The notes below the pieces were generated by a model. The model was not told where the DNA came from and did not search any database. It saw nothing but the letters and a program-made list of their open reading frames with translations. Both the position numbers and the translations under genes were made by a program. Shown here in pieces: positions 8,326 to 16,867 of a stretch of DNA of 56,450 nucleotides. The DNA is from Bryobacterales bacterium. Its GTDB lineage: Bacteria > Acidobacteriota > Terriglobia > Bryobacterales > UBA6623. The stretch spans positions 1 to 56,450 of the forward strand of contig JAJEHF010000072.1 of the NCBI GenBank assembly GCA_022823865.1. The letters are read 5' to 3'. Each line of letters opens with the position of its first letter. The stretch's first letter is position 1.

Positions 8326-9255
8326 GTGGCACGCACATCAAGAAGGGAATTCGTTGGCGGCGGACTGGCACTCTCTGCCGGTCTGGCCAGCGCGTTGGCC
8401 AATGACTCCTCATCGCGCATCCGTTTGGCCGTCACTACCGACGAGATTGACGACGATCTTGGAATCGCGCTCGATTTTCTCGCCCGGCATGGCTTGGACC
8501 ACTGCGAAATCCGCCATCTGTGGGGCAAGTACAACACTTCGTTGCCGATCGAGAAGATCCGGCACGCGAGGACCCTGCTGAACGATGCCGGCATTCGCCT
8601 CGCGATCCTCGACACGGGGTTCTTCAAAGTACCGTTGCCGGACGGCAAATCCGCCGATGGCGCGAAGGCGCTCAAGAAGCAGTGGGACTTGCTCGACCGG
8701 GCGTTCGAGCGGGCCGAACTGCTGGACACGCGTCTGATTCGAACCTTCGCGTTCACCTACCCGCGCGGCGGCCAGCCGGATCCCGCAGCCTACCCCAGGG
8801 TCTTCGAACTGGTTGCCAAGTCCGCCGAGCGCGCCCAGCGCGCGGGCTTCCGCCTTGCCGTCGAAAACGTCGCAGGCAGCTACGTCGAGACGGCGGCAAA
8901 TGCAGCGGAGATGCTGGCGCAGGTGCGCTCGCCAGCCTTGGGCCTGACGTGGGATCCGAACAACTCCGCCCGCGCCGGGGACGACGAGCCGTTTCCCGCG
9001 GGCTACGAATCCCTCGACAGTTCCCGGATTTGGCACGTCCACGTCCGCGACTACCGACGCACCGCCGAGGGCGAGTTCGAATGGTGCGGGGTCGGCGATG
9101 GCGAATTCGACCATGTCGGTCAGCTCAGGGCGCTGCTAAAGGACCGCTACGACGGCGTGGTTTCGTTGGAGACCCACTACACGATTGAAGGCAGCAAGGC
9201 GGCTGCCAGCGAGCATTCCCTGAAGGGGCTGCAGGCCGCGGTCAGGCGTGTCTAG
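8326..9255 (+). CDS. Tat-exported sugar phosphate isomerase/epimerase-like TIM-barrel protein
   Basis: This 309-residue protein begins at a GTG and has a Tat-type signal (SRREFVGGGLALSAGLASA). The body is a xylose-isomerase-like AP-endonuclease-2 TIM barrel. The four metal-ligand positions typical of the family can be seen: Glu in LAVENVAG, Asp in LTWDPNN, His in IWHVHVRDY and Glu in VSLETHY. Members isomerise or epimerise sugars and cyclitols or act as dehydratases; the substrate is not evident. The short leader with TATAAT directly before the GTG and no Shine-Dalgarno sequence suggests near-leaderless translation. A sodium:solute symporter gene follows after about 107 bp. Confidence 0.85.
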   Translation: MARTSRREFVGGGLALSAGLASALANDSSSRIRLAVTTDEIDDDLGIALDFLARHGLDHCEIRHLWGKYNTSLPIEKIRHARTLLNDAGIRLAILDTGFFKVPLPDGKSADGAKALKKQWDLLDRAFERAELLDTRLIRTFAFTYPRGGQPDPAAYPRVFELVAKSAERAQRAGFRLAVENVAGSYVETAANAAEMLAQVRSPALGLTWDPNNSARAGDDEPFPAGYESLDSSRIWHVHVRDYRRTAEGEFEWCGVGDGEFDHVGQLRALLKDRYDGVVSLETHYTIEGSKAAASEHSLKGLQAAVRRV

Positions 9256-9362
9256 CACGGCTGCGACGATCGCCTTGTGAGCCGAGCGACGCGATTGCGC
9301 ACCGCGGCTCCCAGCACATTGGCAGCGGCGAATCCGCGGCCGCGCTCAAGCTTGGGTGACGC

Positions 9363-11135
9363 ATGCAACTGACCGCCGTCGATTGGGCGATCCTGGCGTG
9401 CTTCCTCGCTTTCTCGCTGTTGGTCGGGTTACGGGTTGCCAAGAGCGCCGGAGGCGACTTCTCGTCGTTCTTCCTGGCTGGCCGTCGGCAGCCTTGGTGG
9501 CTGTTGGGAATTTCGATGGTCGCCACGACGTTCTCGACGGACACGCCCAACCTGGTCGCTGACATCGTCCGCCGGGACGGCGTGCTGGGGAATTGGACCT
9601 GGTGGGCCTTCTTGCTCTCCGGGATGCTGACGGTGTTCCTGTACGCCAAGCTCTGGCGTCGCTCCGGCGTCGCGACGGACGTCGAGTTCTACGAGCTGCG
9701 CTACTCAGGCAGGACGGCGGCGTTCCTGCGTGTCTTCCGGGGCGTCTACCTGGGGCTGGTGTTCAACGTCTTGATCATGGCCGCGGTCTCTCTCGCGGCG
9801 GTCAAGATCGGCTCGGTGATGTTCGGCTGGAGCCCAGTTCAGACGCTGGTCGTTGCCGCCAGCGTGACCCTGGCCTACAGCGCCCTGGGCGGGCTGCAGG
9901 GCGTGCTGCTGACGGATCTGGTCCAGTTCAGCATGGCGATGGTCGGATCGGTGGCCGCAACCGTCTACATCGTCCGGCTGCCCGAGGTCGGCGGCCTGAG
10001 CGGCATGCTGGCGCACGAGGCCGTGCAGCAGCGGACGGCGTTCTGGCCCTCGTTCGAAACGATGTCTTGGGTTGATCTGGCGCCGGTGTTCCTGGTCCCG
10101 CTGATGGTGCAGTGGTGGGCTGCGTACTACCCGGGGTCGGAGCCGGGGGGCGGCGGCTACCTCGTCCAACGCATGCTGTCGGCCAAGAACGAGTCGCACG
10201 CGCTGGGCGCGACCCTGCTGTTCAATCTGCTGCATTACGGCTTGCGGCCGTGGCCGTGGATCGTCGTGGCCTTGGCTTCGCTGATCGTATTTCCGGATCT
10301 CGGCGCCATTCAGGAACGCTTTCCCCATGTGGCGGCCGACGTGGTGCGGAATGATCTGGCCTATCCGGCCATGCTGACATTCCTGCCGCCGGGCCTGCTG
10401 GGCTTGGTGGTCACCTCGCTCGCCGCCGCCTACATGTCCACGATGTCGACTTCGTTGAACTGGGGGTCCTCGATCTTGGTCGGAGACGTCTACCGCCGCT
10501 TCCTGCGTCCGGCTGCCAGCGAAGCGCAGCTGGTCTGGGCAGGGCGGTGGTTCACTGTCCTGTTGATGGTGCTTGCGTGCGGAGTGTCGCTGACCATCGA
10601 GAGCGCTCTGGGCGTATTCCAGATCCTGTTGCAGATCGGGGCGGGGACGGGACTGCTGTACCTGCTGCGCTGGTTCTGGTGGCGCATCAACGCCGCGACG
10701 GAGTTGGCCGCGATGGTCGCATCGTTCTCGGTTGCGCTGGCGATGCCGGCGATAGGCCCGGGATTGGATGCGTGGCAGCAGCTTGTGATTGGCGTGGCGC
10801 TGACCACGGCTTGCTGGCTGCCGTTCGCCTACCTAGGCGCTCCGACTGACGAAGCGACTCTGGTCAGTTTCTATCGCAAGGTTCGTCCAACCGGCCCCGG
10901 CTGGAAAGATGTCGCCCGCAAGGCCGGCACGGAGGCCGCCCCGGACCGAGCTGTCAGCCTGACACCGCCCTTGGTTGCCTCGCTGCTCGGTTCAATCGCA
11001 ATCTACGCCCTGATGTTCTCGACCGGATACCTGTTGTACGGAGAGGCCGCCCATGCGCTGGCTGCCGCGGTGGTGGCGGGACTCAGCGGTTTGGGCTTGG
11101 TCCGCGTTTGGCAGCGCAACGCCGAGTGCTTCTAG
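9363..11135 (+). CDS. Sodium:solute symporter (SSS) family transporter
   Basis: The 590-residue protein is almost entirely hydrophobic, with about 13-14 membrane segments. The N-terminus (VDWAILACFLAFSLLVGLRVAKSAG, then FFLAGRRQPWWLLGISMVATTFSTDTPN) is the standard SSS opening, including the unwound first helix and the region that contacts sodium. These carriers take up sugars, amino acids, organic acids or vitamins with Na+. The gene lies between a sugar isomerase-like gene and an enolase-superfamily enzyme gene, which makes a sugar or sugar-acid substrate likely; that is inference. Confidence 0.92.
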   Translation: MQLTAVDWAILACFLAFSLLVGLRVAKSAGGDFSSFFLAGRRQPWWLLGISMVATTFSTDTPNLVADIVRRDGVLGNWTWWAFLLSGMLTVFLYAKLWRRSGVATDVEFYELRYSGRTAAFLRVFRGVYLGLVFNVLIMAAVSLAAVKIGSVMFGWSPVQTLVVAASVTLAYSALGGLQGVLLTDLVQFSMAMVGSVAATVYIVRLPEVGGLSGMLAHEAVQQRTAFWPSFETMSWVDLAPVFLVPLMVQWWAAYYPGSEPGGGGYLVQRMLSAKNESHALGATLLFNLLHYGLRPWPWIVVALASLIVFPDLGAIQERFPHVAADVVRNDLAYPAMLTFLPPGLLGLVVTSLAAAYMSTMSTSLNWGSSILVGDVYRRFLRPAASEAQLVWAGRWFTVLLMVLACGVSLTIESALGVFQILLQIGAGTGLLYLLRWFWWRINAATELAAMVASFSVALAMPAIGPGLDAWQQLVIGVALTTACWLPFAYLGAPTDEATLVSFYRKVRPTGPGWKDVARKAGTEAAPDRAVSLTPPLVASLLGSIAIYALMFSTGYLLYGEAAHALAAAVVAGLSGLGLVRVWQRNAECF

Positions 11136-11149
11136 CCGGGCGAATCGAC

Positions 11150-11710
11150 GTGGAGAGTCCCGGGACCAGCCGCGACAGCCATGTCGCGCTGCTGCGCGGA
11201 ATCAATGTCGGCGGACGGAACCGCCTGCCGATGGATGAGCTTGGCCGCTTGTTCGAGCGTGCCGGGTGCGCCTCGGTGAGGACCTATATCCAAAGCGGGA
11301 ACGTCGTGTTCCGAGCGGCACCGTCGATCGCTCTGAGCGCGCGGGAATCCGTCGCGGCGACAGTCTCCGCCCGGATTGGCACTGACATCCCAATCGTTCT
11401 GCGGTCCGTCAGCGACTTGGCCCGGGTCGTCGGCGAGAACCCGTTTCTTGGCGAATCGCAGGATCCCCGCGCACTCCACGTAGGATTCCTGTCCGGCCAG
11501 CCATTGCCAGAGCGGGTCTCGAGCCTCGACCCGGATCGGTCCCCGCCGGACGAGTTCGTTGTGCGCGGACGAGAGATCTATTTGCTCCTGCCGAACGGCA
11601 TGGCGCGAACTCGCCTGACTGTCAGCTACTTGGAGCGAGCGCTTGCGACGCCAGCGACGTTCCGCAACTGGAGAACCGTCGTGAACTTATTGAAGATGGC
11701 AAGCGGATAG
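11150..11710 (+). CDS. DUF1697 family protein
   Basis: The conserved DUF1697 opening HVALLRGINVGGRNRLPMDEL is followed by VRTYIQSGNVVF, both diagnostic of the family. The GTG at 11150 is preferred since a TTG 42 bp upstream would overlap the symporter gene; the product is then 186 residues, close to the normal 180. The family has no established function; it is a small soluble alpha/beta protein found widely in bacteria. It lies 14 bp after the symporter gene and could be translated from the same mRNA. Confidence 0.88.
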   Translation: MESPGTSRDSHVALLRGINVGGRNRLPMDELGRLFERAGCASVRTYIQSGNVVFRAAPSIALSARESVAATVSARIGTDIPIVLRSVSDLARVVGENPFLGESQDPRALHVGFLSGQPLPERVSSLDPDRSPPDEFVVRGREIYLLLPNGMARTRLTVSYLERALATPATFRNWRTVVNLLKMASG

Positions 11711-11799
11711 GCTCCCAGCGACTCCGGAGACCGCCGCTCATGCTACGGTCTAGTCCTAGCCGCCGATGCCGCTTGTGCGGTTCGGCGCAGAGCGACAGG

Positions 11800-13080
11800 A
11801 TGGCACGAAGGATCAGAACGGTTCAGGGCAGTCTGCGAAGCCCACCGACGCGGCGGGAATTCATCGCCGCATCGGCAGCCGGCTTGCCCTTGGCAGCGTG
11901 CGCCGGCGCTCTGCCTGACGATCCGTCCGGGCCTACGACCGCAGACTTCGATGCCGCCGCGGCGCGTCCGGTGCTCGATGTGTCGCAGCTGGACACCCCT
12001 CTGATCATCGACTCCATCCGCCTGTTGGAGAGGGACGGCGAGCAGTTCGTCCATGTGCGTTCGAAAGACGGGGCCGAAGGGGTGTCGTTGACCAACGGTC
12101 GCCGCTATCTCAGGCCGATTCTTCAAGAACTTGTGATCCCGTTCTTTCTCGGCAAGGACGCCCGGATGTTAGAGTCCGACCTACTCTTCGAGCTGTATCG
12201 GCATCGCAGCAACTACAAGCTCCAGGGACTCGCGCTGTGGTCGGCGCAGGCATGGGTCGAATTCGCATTGCTCGACATGCTGGGCCGCGCCTGCGGAAAG
12301 TCGATCGGTGACCTGCTGGGTGGGACGCTTCGCGACGAGATCGACTTCTACGTGGCAAGCGGCCGCCGGGACTCGACACCGGAGGAGGAAGTCGAGTACC
12401 TGCAGTCCTTGGTCGACGAGACCGGTGCGAAAGCGGTGAAGTTCCGGCTCGGCGGGCGCATGAGCCGCAACCTCGATGCTTCCCCGGGGCGGTCGGAGTC
12501 CCTGATTCCGCTAGCTCGCAAGGCGCTGGGAGACGAGATCGACCTACACGGCGACGCGAATAGTTCGTACGACCCCGAGTACGCGTTGCCGATCGGGCGC
12601 CTGCTCGAGGACGTAGGAGCCGTCTACTTTGAAGAGCCCTGCCCGTTCGACCATCTCGAGGACACCAAGGTCGTGGCAGACTCGCTCGCCCTGCCGGTTT
12701 CCGGGGGAGAGCAAGAGTACAGCGAGCGCAGGTTCCGCTGGATGATCGCCAATCGGGGCGTCGACATTGTCCAGCCTGACCTGCACTATTACGGGGGCAT
12801 GATCCGTTCGGCCCGGGTTGCCAACATGGCCGAGCTGGCCCGCATGCCGACGACCGTCCATATATCCGGGGGTTTCGGCTTCGTCTACATGTTGCACTTT
12901 GCGTCTCGGACGAAGGACATCGGACGGTACCAGGAGTACAAGCGGAATATCGAGCGGTACGCGGACTGGTTCGATCCGGCGCTTTCTATCCGAGACGGCA
13001 AGCTGGCTGTGCCAACCGGCCCGGGCGTCGGGATCCGGGACATCGCGGCGGCGATTCGGGGCGCGCGCGAGGTTGCGTGA
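11800..13080 (+). CDS. Tat-exported enolase-superfamily (mandelate racemase/muconate cycloisomerase-like) enzyme
   Basis: From the ATG at 11800 the protein has 426 residues and a Tat-type signal (PTRREFIAASAAGLPLAAC), with a Cys that could be lipidated. An ATG at 11740 would add 20 residues but buries the signal deeper. The barrel domain has KFR where the family has the KxK/KxR catalytic lysine block, then DLHGDAN (first metal Asp), YFEEPCP (second ligand Glu) and SGGEQEY (third ligand Glu), in the right order and spacing. Family members take a proton from next to a carboxylate; the N-terminal capping domain (about residues 60-180) sets substrate choice and gives no clear clue. Neighbouring genes suggest sugar-acid metabolism. 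Confidence 0.85.
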   Translation: MARRIRTVQGSLRSPPTRREFIAASAAGLPLAACAGALPDDPSGPTTADFDAAAARPVLDVSQLDTPLIIDSIRLLERDGEQFVHVRSKDGAEGVSLTNGRRYLRPILQELVIPFFLGKDARMLESDLLFELYRHRSNYKLQGLALWSAQAWVEFALLDMLGRACGKSIGDLLGGTLRDEIDFYVASGRRDSTPEEEVEYLQSLVDETGAKAVKFRLGGRMSRNLDASPGRSESLIPLARKALGDEIDLHGDANSSYDPEYALPIGRLLEDVGAVYFEEPCPFDHLEDTKVVADSLALPVSGGEQEYSERRFRWMIANRGVDIVQPDLHYYGGMIRSARVANMAELARMPTTVHISGGFGFVYMLHFASRTKDIGRYQEYKRNIERYADWFDPALSIRDGKLAVPTGPGVGIRDIAAAIRGAREVA

Positions 13081-13105
13081 AGGCCGAAGGGCCCCCGTCA
13101 TTGGT

Positions 13106-14584
13106 TTACCGGCTCACGCTCCGGCCGTCTCGCTTGTAGCGGTCCAGCAATCGTCGCATGCTGATCACCCGCTCCGGTGCATCTGCCGCGAGATTGGTGG
13201 TCTGCCCAGGATCCTCTCGCAGATTGAAGAGTTCGACATCTTGGTCATGGGCTCTTGCAAGGCGCTGTAGCCGGAACCACTCGGGCTCGCGGTTGGCTCC
13301 GCCGTTGTTGTCGCCGGTCGGGTGGTCTATGAGCACCCAATCTCCCTGCCGGATTCCGAACCAACCCCTAGAGCCGTGATGGACCGTCGCCTCGCGCACG
13401 GGCGAGTCGCCGTCGGCACCGAAGAGCGCCTCGCTCATGTCGTAGCTGTCCTCCGCCGCTTCGCTCGGCAGATGGAAGCCGACGATTGCCGCCACCGTTG
13501 CCATCACGTCGGTCAGGCACAGCACCTCGTCCTGCACGCTGCCTGCCGGGATCTTGCCTGGCCAGCGCGCCAGAAACGGCACGCGATGACCGCCCTCCCA
13601 AAGGTCCCGCTTCAGGCCCCGCAGCGTGGCCATGCTGGCGTGGCGGTACTCCAAGATCCGCCTATACGCGTCAACCTCCGGGCCATTGTCGCTGGTCACG
13701 ATGACTAGCGTGTCGTCGGCCTGGCCGCTTCTCTCGATTGCTGCCAGCACCTCGCCGACCGACCAGTCCACTTCCGCGACGAAATCCCCGTAGAGGCCGG
13801 CTGCGCTCTGATCTTTGAAGTCTTTGTTGGGCACGACGGGGCGGTGCGGGGCCAGCGGCGCGAAGTAGAGGAACCATGGCTGGGTCTTCTCGGCCGCCCT
13901 TGCGATGAAGCCCACCGCTTCCTCCGTGAAGCGAGGCAGCATGCGCTCGAATTCGAAGCCGGGCGACTTCGTTCCGCGGTTGTTGTTGCCTCCCATGAGA
14001 TAGGCAGGCAGGTGCGTGAGGTCAAACGCCAGCGTTGGTCGCGCCAGCACTTTGCCGTTCTCAACAAACCCCCAAGCGGGCTTGGCAAGCCCGAAGGAGT
14101 ACGTGAAGCCGTGCTGGGCCGGGCCGTTGATCACGGGCTTCGACCAGTCGATGTTCTTCACGATCTGGTCTCGCGACTCATCGAGCAAGTGCCAGCGACG
14201 CCCGAGGTGCCACTTGCCGACCATGCCGGTCTCGTAGCCCTGCTGGCGAAGCATTTCGGCTAGGGTCAGACGCTCCGGCTCGATGAGAGGAGGGGACGAA
14301 CCGTTTAACACCCCGCGCTTCAACCACGTGCGCCATGCGTAGCGGCCAGTGAGAAGTCCATAGCGGGTTGGAGTGCAGACGCCGTCCGGAGTGTGAGCGT
14401 CCGTGAAGCGGATGCCCTCGGCGGCGAGCCCGTCGAGGTTCGGAGTCGGTATTTTGGACTCCGGGTTATAAGCTCCTACATCCCCGTAGCCAAGATCGTC
14501 GGCCAATATCACGACGACATTGGGATTCGCGAGGGCTGGAACCGCCGAGCCCAGCAAGACGGCAAGACCGAGAGCATGTCGCAT
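13106..14584 (-). CDS. Secreted arylsulfatase-type sulfatase
   Basis: The protein has 492 residues from the ATG at 14584; a start 4 codons upstream is possible. A signal peptide (MRHALGLAVLLGSAVPALA) precedes the metal-binding PNVVVILADDLGYGDVG. The sulfatase signature VCTPTRYGLLTGR holds the Cys that is changed to formylglycine, so this is a Cys-type enzyme needing a formylglycine-generating enzyme, not found in this window. GKWHLG and SDNGPE are also present, giving further catalytic His and metal ligands. It probably removes sulfate from glycans in the periplasm, but the substrate is unknown. It is convergent with the enolase-superfamily gene, 25 bp apart. Confidence 0.93.
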   Translation of the reverse strand: MRHALGLAVLLGSAVPALANPNVVVILADDLGYGDVGAYNPESKIPTPNLDGLAAEGIRFTDAHTPDGVCTPTRYGLLTGRYAWRTWLKRGVLNGSSPPLIEPERLTLAEMLRQQGYETGMVGKWHLGRRWHLLDESRDQIVKNIDWSKPVINGPAQHGFTYSFGLAKPAWGFVENGKVLARPTLAFDLTHLPAYLMGGNNNRGTKSPGFEFERMLPRFTEEAVGFIARAAEKTQPWFLYFAPLAPHRPVVPNKDFKDQSAAGLYGDFVAEVDWSVGEVLAAIERSGQADDTLVIVTSDNGPEVDAYRRILEYRHASMATLRGLKRDLWEGGHRVPFLARWPGKIPAGSVQDEVLCLTDVMATVAAIVGFHLPSEAAEDSYDMSEALFGADGDSPVREATVHHGSRGWFGIRQGDWVLIDHPTGDNNGGANREPEWFRLQRLARAHDQDVELFNLREDPGQTTNLAADAPERVISMRRLLDRYKRDGRSVSR

Positions 14585-14591
14585 CGGACAC

Positions 14592-14597
14592 AGCATA
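14592..14597 (-). promoter_or_regulatory. TATGCT -10 box directly before the sulfatase start
   Basis: On the minus strand TATGCT ends 7 nt before the ATG at 14584 and no Shine-Dalgarno sequence lies between. The A of the start codon is at the expected transcription start, so the mRNA would be leaderless. Confidence 0.45.
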
Positions 14598-14782
14598 GAG
14601 CATTCCGGTCACTCACCCGGCCCTTGGCGCGGACCACTCGATCTTGTCGAATCAAGCTGGAACCCAAGGCGTGGCTCTGGCGCCGAGAACACCTCGCGGC
14701 TCTCCGTCGTAGTCTCGCTGATCGTCTCCATGATCGTTCCGGCTCGGCCCAGGATTCGTCGGTCGCCTGAATTCGTTGCTCG

Positions 14783-14796
14783 ATCAAGTACTTGAT
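14783..14796. repeat. Perfect 14-bp palindrome ATCAAGTACTTGAT
   Basis: A perfect palindrome about 90 bp upstream of the DUF4143 ATPase gene, in the 285-bp spacer between it and the divergent sulfatase gene. It may be an operator for a dimeric regulator. The rest of the spacer, 14598-14782, shows no gene. Confidence 0.4.
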
Positions 14797-14845
14797 TGCA
14801 GCGAAGTTTGAACTGGGCCGAATCTGCGCTTCGATCGCCGCTCGA

Positions 14846-14878
14846 ACAGGTTTCTATGCAAATTGCAACATAACCTGT
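14846..14878. promoter_or_regulatory. 33-bp two-tier dyad before the DUF4143 ATPase gene
   Basis: ACAGGTT (14846-14852) pairs with AACCTGT (14872-14878), and inside it TGCAA (14857-14861) pairs with TTGCA (14863-14867). The spacers on both sides are 4 nt, so the whole 33 bp is symmetric around 14862. It ends 4 bp before the ATG at 14883, in AT-rich DNA with CATAAT at 14879-14884. It could be an operator or an mRNA hairpin. Confidence 0.55.
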
Positions 14879-14882
14879 CATA

Positions 14883-16046
14883 ATGAGTCGAATAATGACG
14901 ATTACAAGGAAATTTTTTCGCCTTCCTGCGGGGCATTCCTTCCTGTTCGGACTGCGGGGGACGGGAAAGAGCACATGGCTACACAGCACCCTTCCGAATG
15001 CTGTTTGGATCGACTTTCTATCTCCGGCTCAGCAGCGCCTCTATGCCGCCCGCCCGGAGCGCTTGCGAGAACTGGTCGCCGCCAACCCTGATACGGACGA
15101 CGTTGTGATTGATGAAGTGCAGCGGGTGCCAGAGCTGTTGACGGTCGTGCATCAGCTGATCGAGCGGCCTGACTGCCCGCGCTTCGTGCTGACAGGCTCC
15201 AGTTCTAGGAAGCTCAAGCGAGCCGGCGTCGATCTGTTGGCAGGTCGTGCCACGCTCCGCCTAATGCATCCATTCATCGCCGTAGAACTCGGGCCGAAAT
15301 TCCGTCTGGACGCGGCACTGGAGGTTGGGTTGCTGCCCATCGTCTGGGACGCCCGAGACCCTGCGGACACCCTGAGCTCCTATGTTGGGCTGTATGTACA
15401 GCAAGAAGTGCAGACGGAGGGCCTTGTCAGAAACACCGGGGCATTCCATCGCTTTCTCGAAGCGATCAGCTTTGCCCACGGGGCGACCCTCAACGTAAGC
15501 GAGGTCGCCCGCGAATGCTCGGTCAGCCGCACGACAGTCGAAGGGTACGTGGAGATCGTCGAAGACTTGCTTCTTGCGTTCCGTGTGCCTGTCTTCACGA
15601 AGCGTGCAAAGCGGCACATGGCTGTCCATCCCAGATTCTTCTTTGCCGACGCAGGCGTATTCCGGTCGCTTCGGCCCGCCGGACCGCTGGACCGCCCCGA
15701 AGAGGCTCGCGGAGCGGCTCTCGAAGGGCTGGTGGCGCAACATCTGAAGGCTTGGCTGAGCTACTCTCGATCGTCCGCCAGCCTCTACTACTGGAGGACT
15801 CGTGCCGGCAGCGAGGTGGACTTCGTGGTCTACGGAAAGGACGAATTCTGGGCATTGGAGGTCAAAAGCTCTCGCCGGGTCCGGCCGGCCGACGTCCGTC
15901 ATCTGAAGCGGTTCCGCGAAGACTACCCGCAGGCTCGTCTACGTCTCGCGTACGGAGGGGATGAGCGGCTAGAGATCGATGGAATCCTGTGCCTGCCAGC
16001 GGAAGCGTTGCTCCGCGAGATCATGCCAGGCCGGCCACTGCCATGA
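14883..16046 (+). CDS. AAA-type ATPase with DUF4143 domain
   Basis: A 387-residue protein: Walker A FGLRGTGKST (about 22-31), Walker B VVIDEVQ (74-80), a sensor-like FVLTGSSSRKLKR, then a winged-helix-like segment (NVSEVARECSVSRTTVEGYVEIVEDLL) and a C-terminal DUF4143 region. The last region contains SEVDFVVYGKDEFWALEVKSS, a PD-(D/E)xK-like pattern (Asp ... ExK). The family is widespread and often mobile; its function is not established, and it has been suggested as a DNA-acting or toxin-related ATPase. If translation starts at the internal ATG at 14895, the transcript from CATAAT would be nearly leaderless. The AT-rich upstream region differs from its neighbours and may indicate transfer. 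Confidence 0.88.
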   Translation: MSRIMTITRKFFRLPAGHSFLFGLRGTGKSTWLHSTLPNAVWIDFLSPAQQRLYAARPERLRELVAANPDTDDVVIDEVQRVPELLTVVHQLIERPDCPRFVLTGSSSRKLKRAGVDLLAGRATLRLMHPFIAVELGPKFRLDAALEVGLLPIVWDARDPADTLSSYVGLYVQQEVQTEGLVRNTGAFHRFLEAISFAHGATLNVSEVARECSVSRTTVEGYVEIVEDLLLAFRVPVFTKRAKRHMAVHPRFFFADAGVFRSLRPAGPLDRPEEARGAALEGLVAQHLKAWLSYSRSSASLYYWRTRAGSEVDFVVYGKDEFWALEVKSSRRVRPADVRHLKRFREDYPQARLRLAYGGDERLEIDGILCLPAEALLREIMPGRPLP

Positions 16047-16142
16047 GTCACGCGCGGACTTCCCACAGGCATCGACAAGGCGGGAGAGCGCCGATCGGTT
16101 CGCGATCTTCGGAGGCAGCCAAGGTCTCGGTACCATGCGGCA

Positions 16143-16697
16143 ATGCGACGCCTTTCAAGCCGACCGTCTCTGCACCGTACTCCGCACGGAGCGTACGAAA
16201 CAGCTCAACACTACATTGGTGATCTGATCTATGGCACGAATGACGGCCTCCTGACCAGTTACGCGATCGTTGCCGGGGTCTCCGGAGGGGCCCTGTCATC
16301 TACCGCTGTGCTCATCGTCGGAATTGCCAACCTGTTCGCGGACGGCCTATCGATGGGTGTTGGCAATTTCCTGAGCATTCGCGCTCGGGAGAGCGCTCGA
16401 GAGAGGCAGAACCTGCCCGAGGAGGAGGCGTCCCCGGCCCGACACGGATTGGCTACGTTCTTGGCGTTCGTTGTGGCCGGCGCGATTCCTCTCGTGCCTT
16501 ATGTCGTTCCTGAATTGGGGCATCGCTTCCTGCTGGCGTCAGCGCTGGCACTCATCGCGCAATTCGCGGTCGGTGCCCTTCGTGCCCTCGTCACGGCTAG
16601 CCGGTGGTGGATTAGCGGTCTTGAAATGCTTGGGCTGGGCGTCTTGGTAGCGGTCGTCGCATATGCGACGGGCGCCGGCGTCGCTGCGATTGTGTAG
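16143..16697 (+). CDS. VIT1/CCC1-family iron/manganese transporter-like protein, short
   Basis: The protein (184 residues) has the VIT family opening DLIYGTNDGLLTSYAIVAGVSGG, then a second helix with GIANLFADGLSMGVGNFLSIRARESARER, followed by three more hydrophobic segments (about 103-120, 128-150, 160-182). This gives five membrane helices, as in VIT1. The large Glu/Met-rich cytoplasmic metal-binding domain between helices 2 and 3 is absent: only about 20 residues (RERQNLPEEEASPARHG) replace it. It likely moves Fe2+ or Mn2+ across the inner membrane. Confidence 0.85.
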   Translation: MRRLSSRPSLHRTPHGAYETAQHYIGDLIYGTNDGLLTSYAIVAGVSGGALSSTAVLIVGIANLFADGLSMGVGNFLSIRARESARERQNLPEEEASPARHGLATFLAFVVAGAIPLVPYVVPELGHRFLLASALALIAQFAVGALRALVTASRWWISGLEMLGLGVLVAVVAYATGAGVAAIV

Positions 16698-16867
16698 GGC
16701 GAAGCCTGGTCTGTGGCAGCCACTGTCTTTTCTGTCGGTTCAGCGGCCATGAGATGCTGCGATTAGGCTTATCCGTTGCATCAAGTCGGCGGCTTGCTCG
16801 TGTGGCCCGCTACGATCCTGTCTCGGTGGCACACCCTACCGCCCACCTACAATAGTGGCGATTCAAC

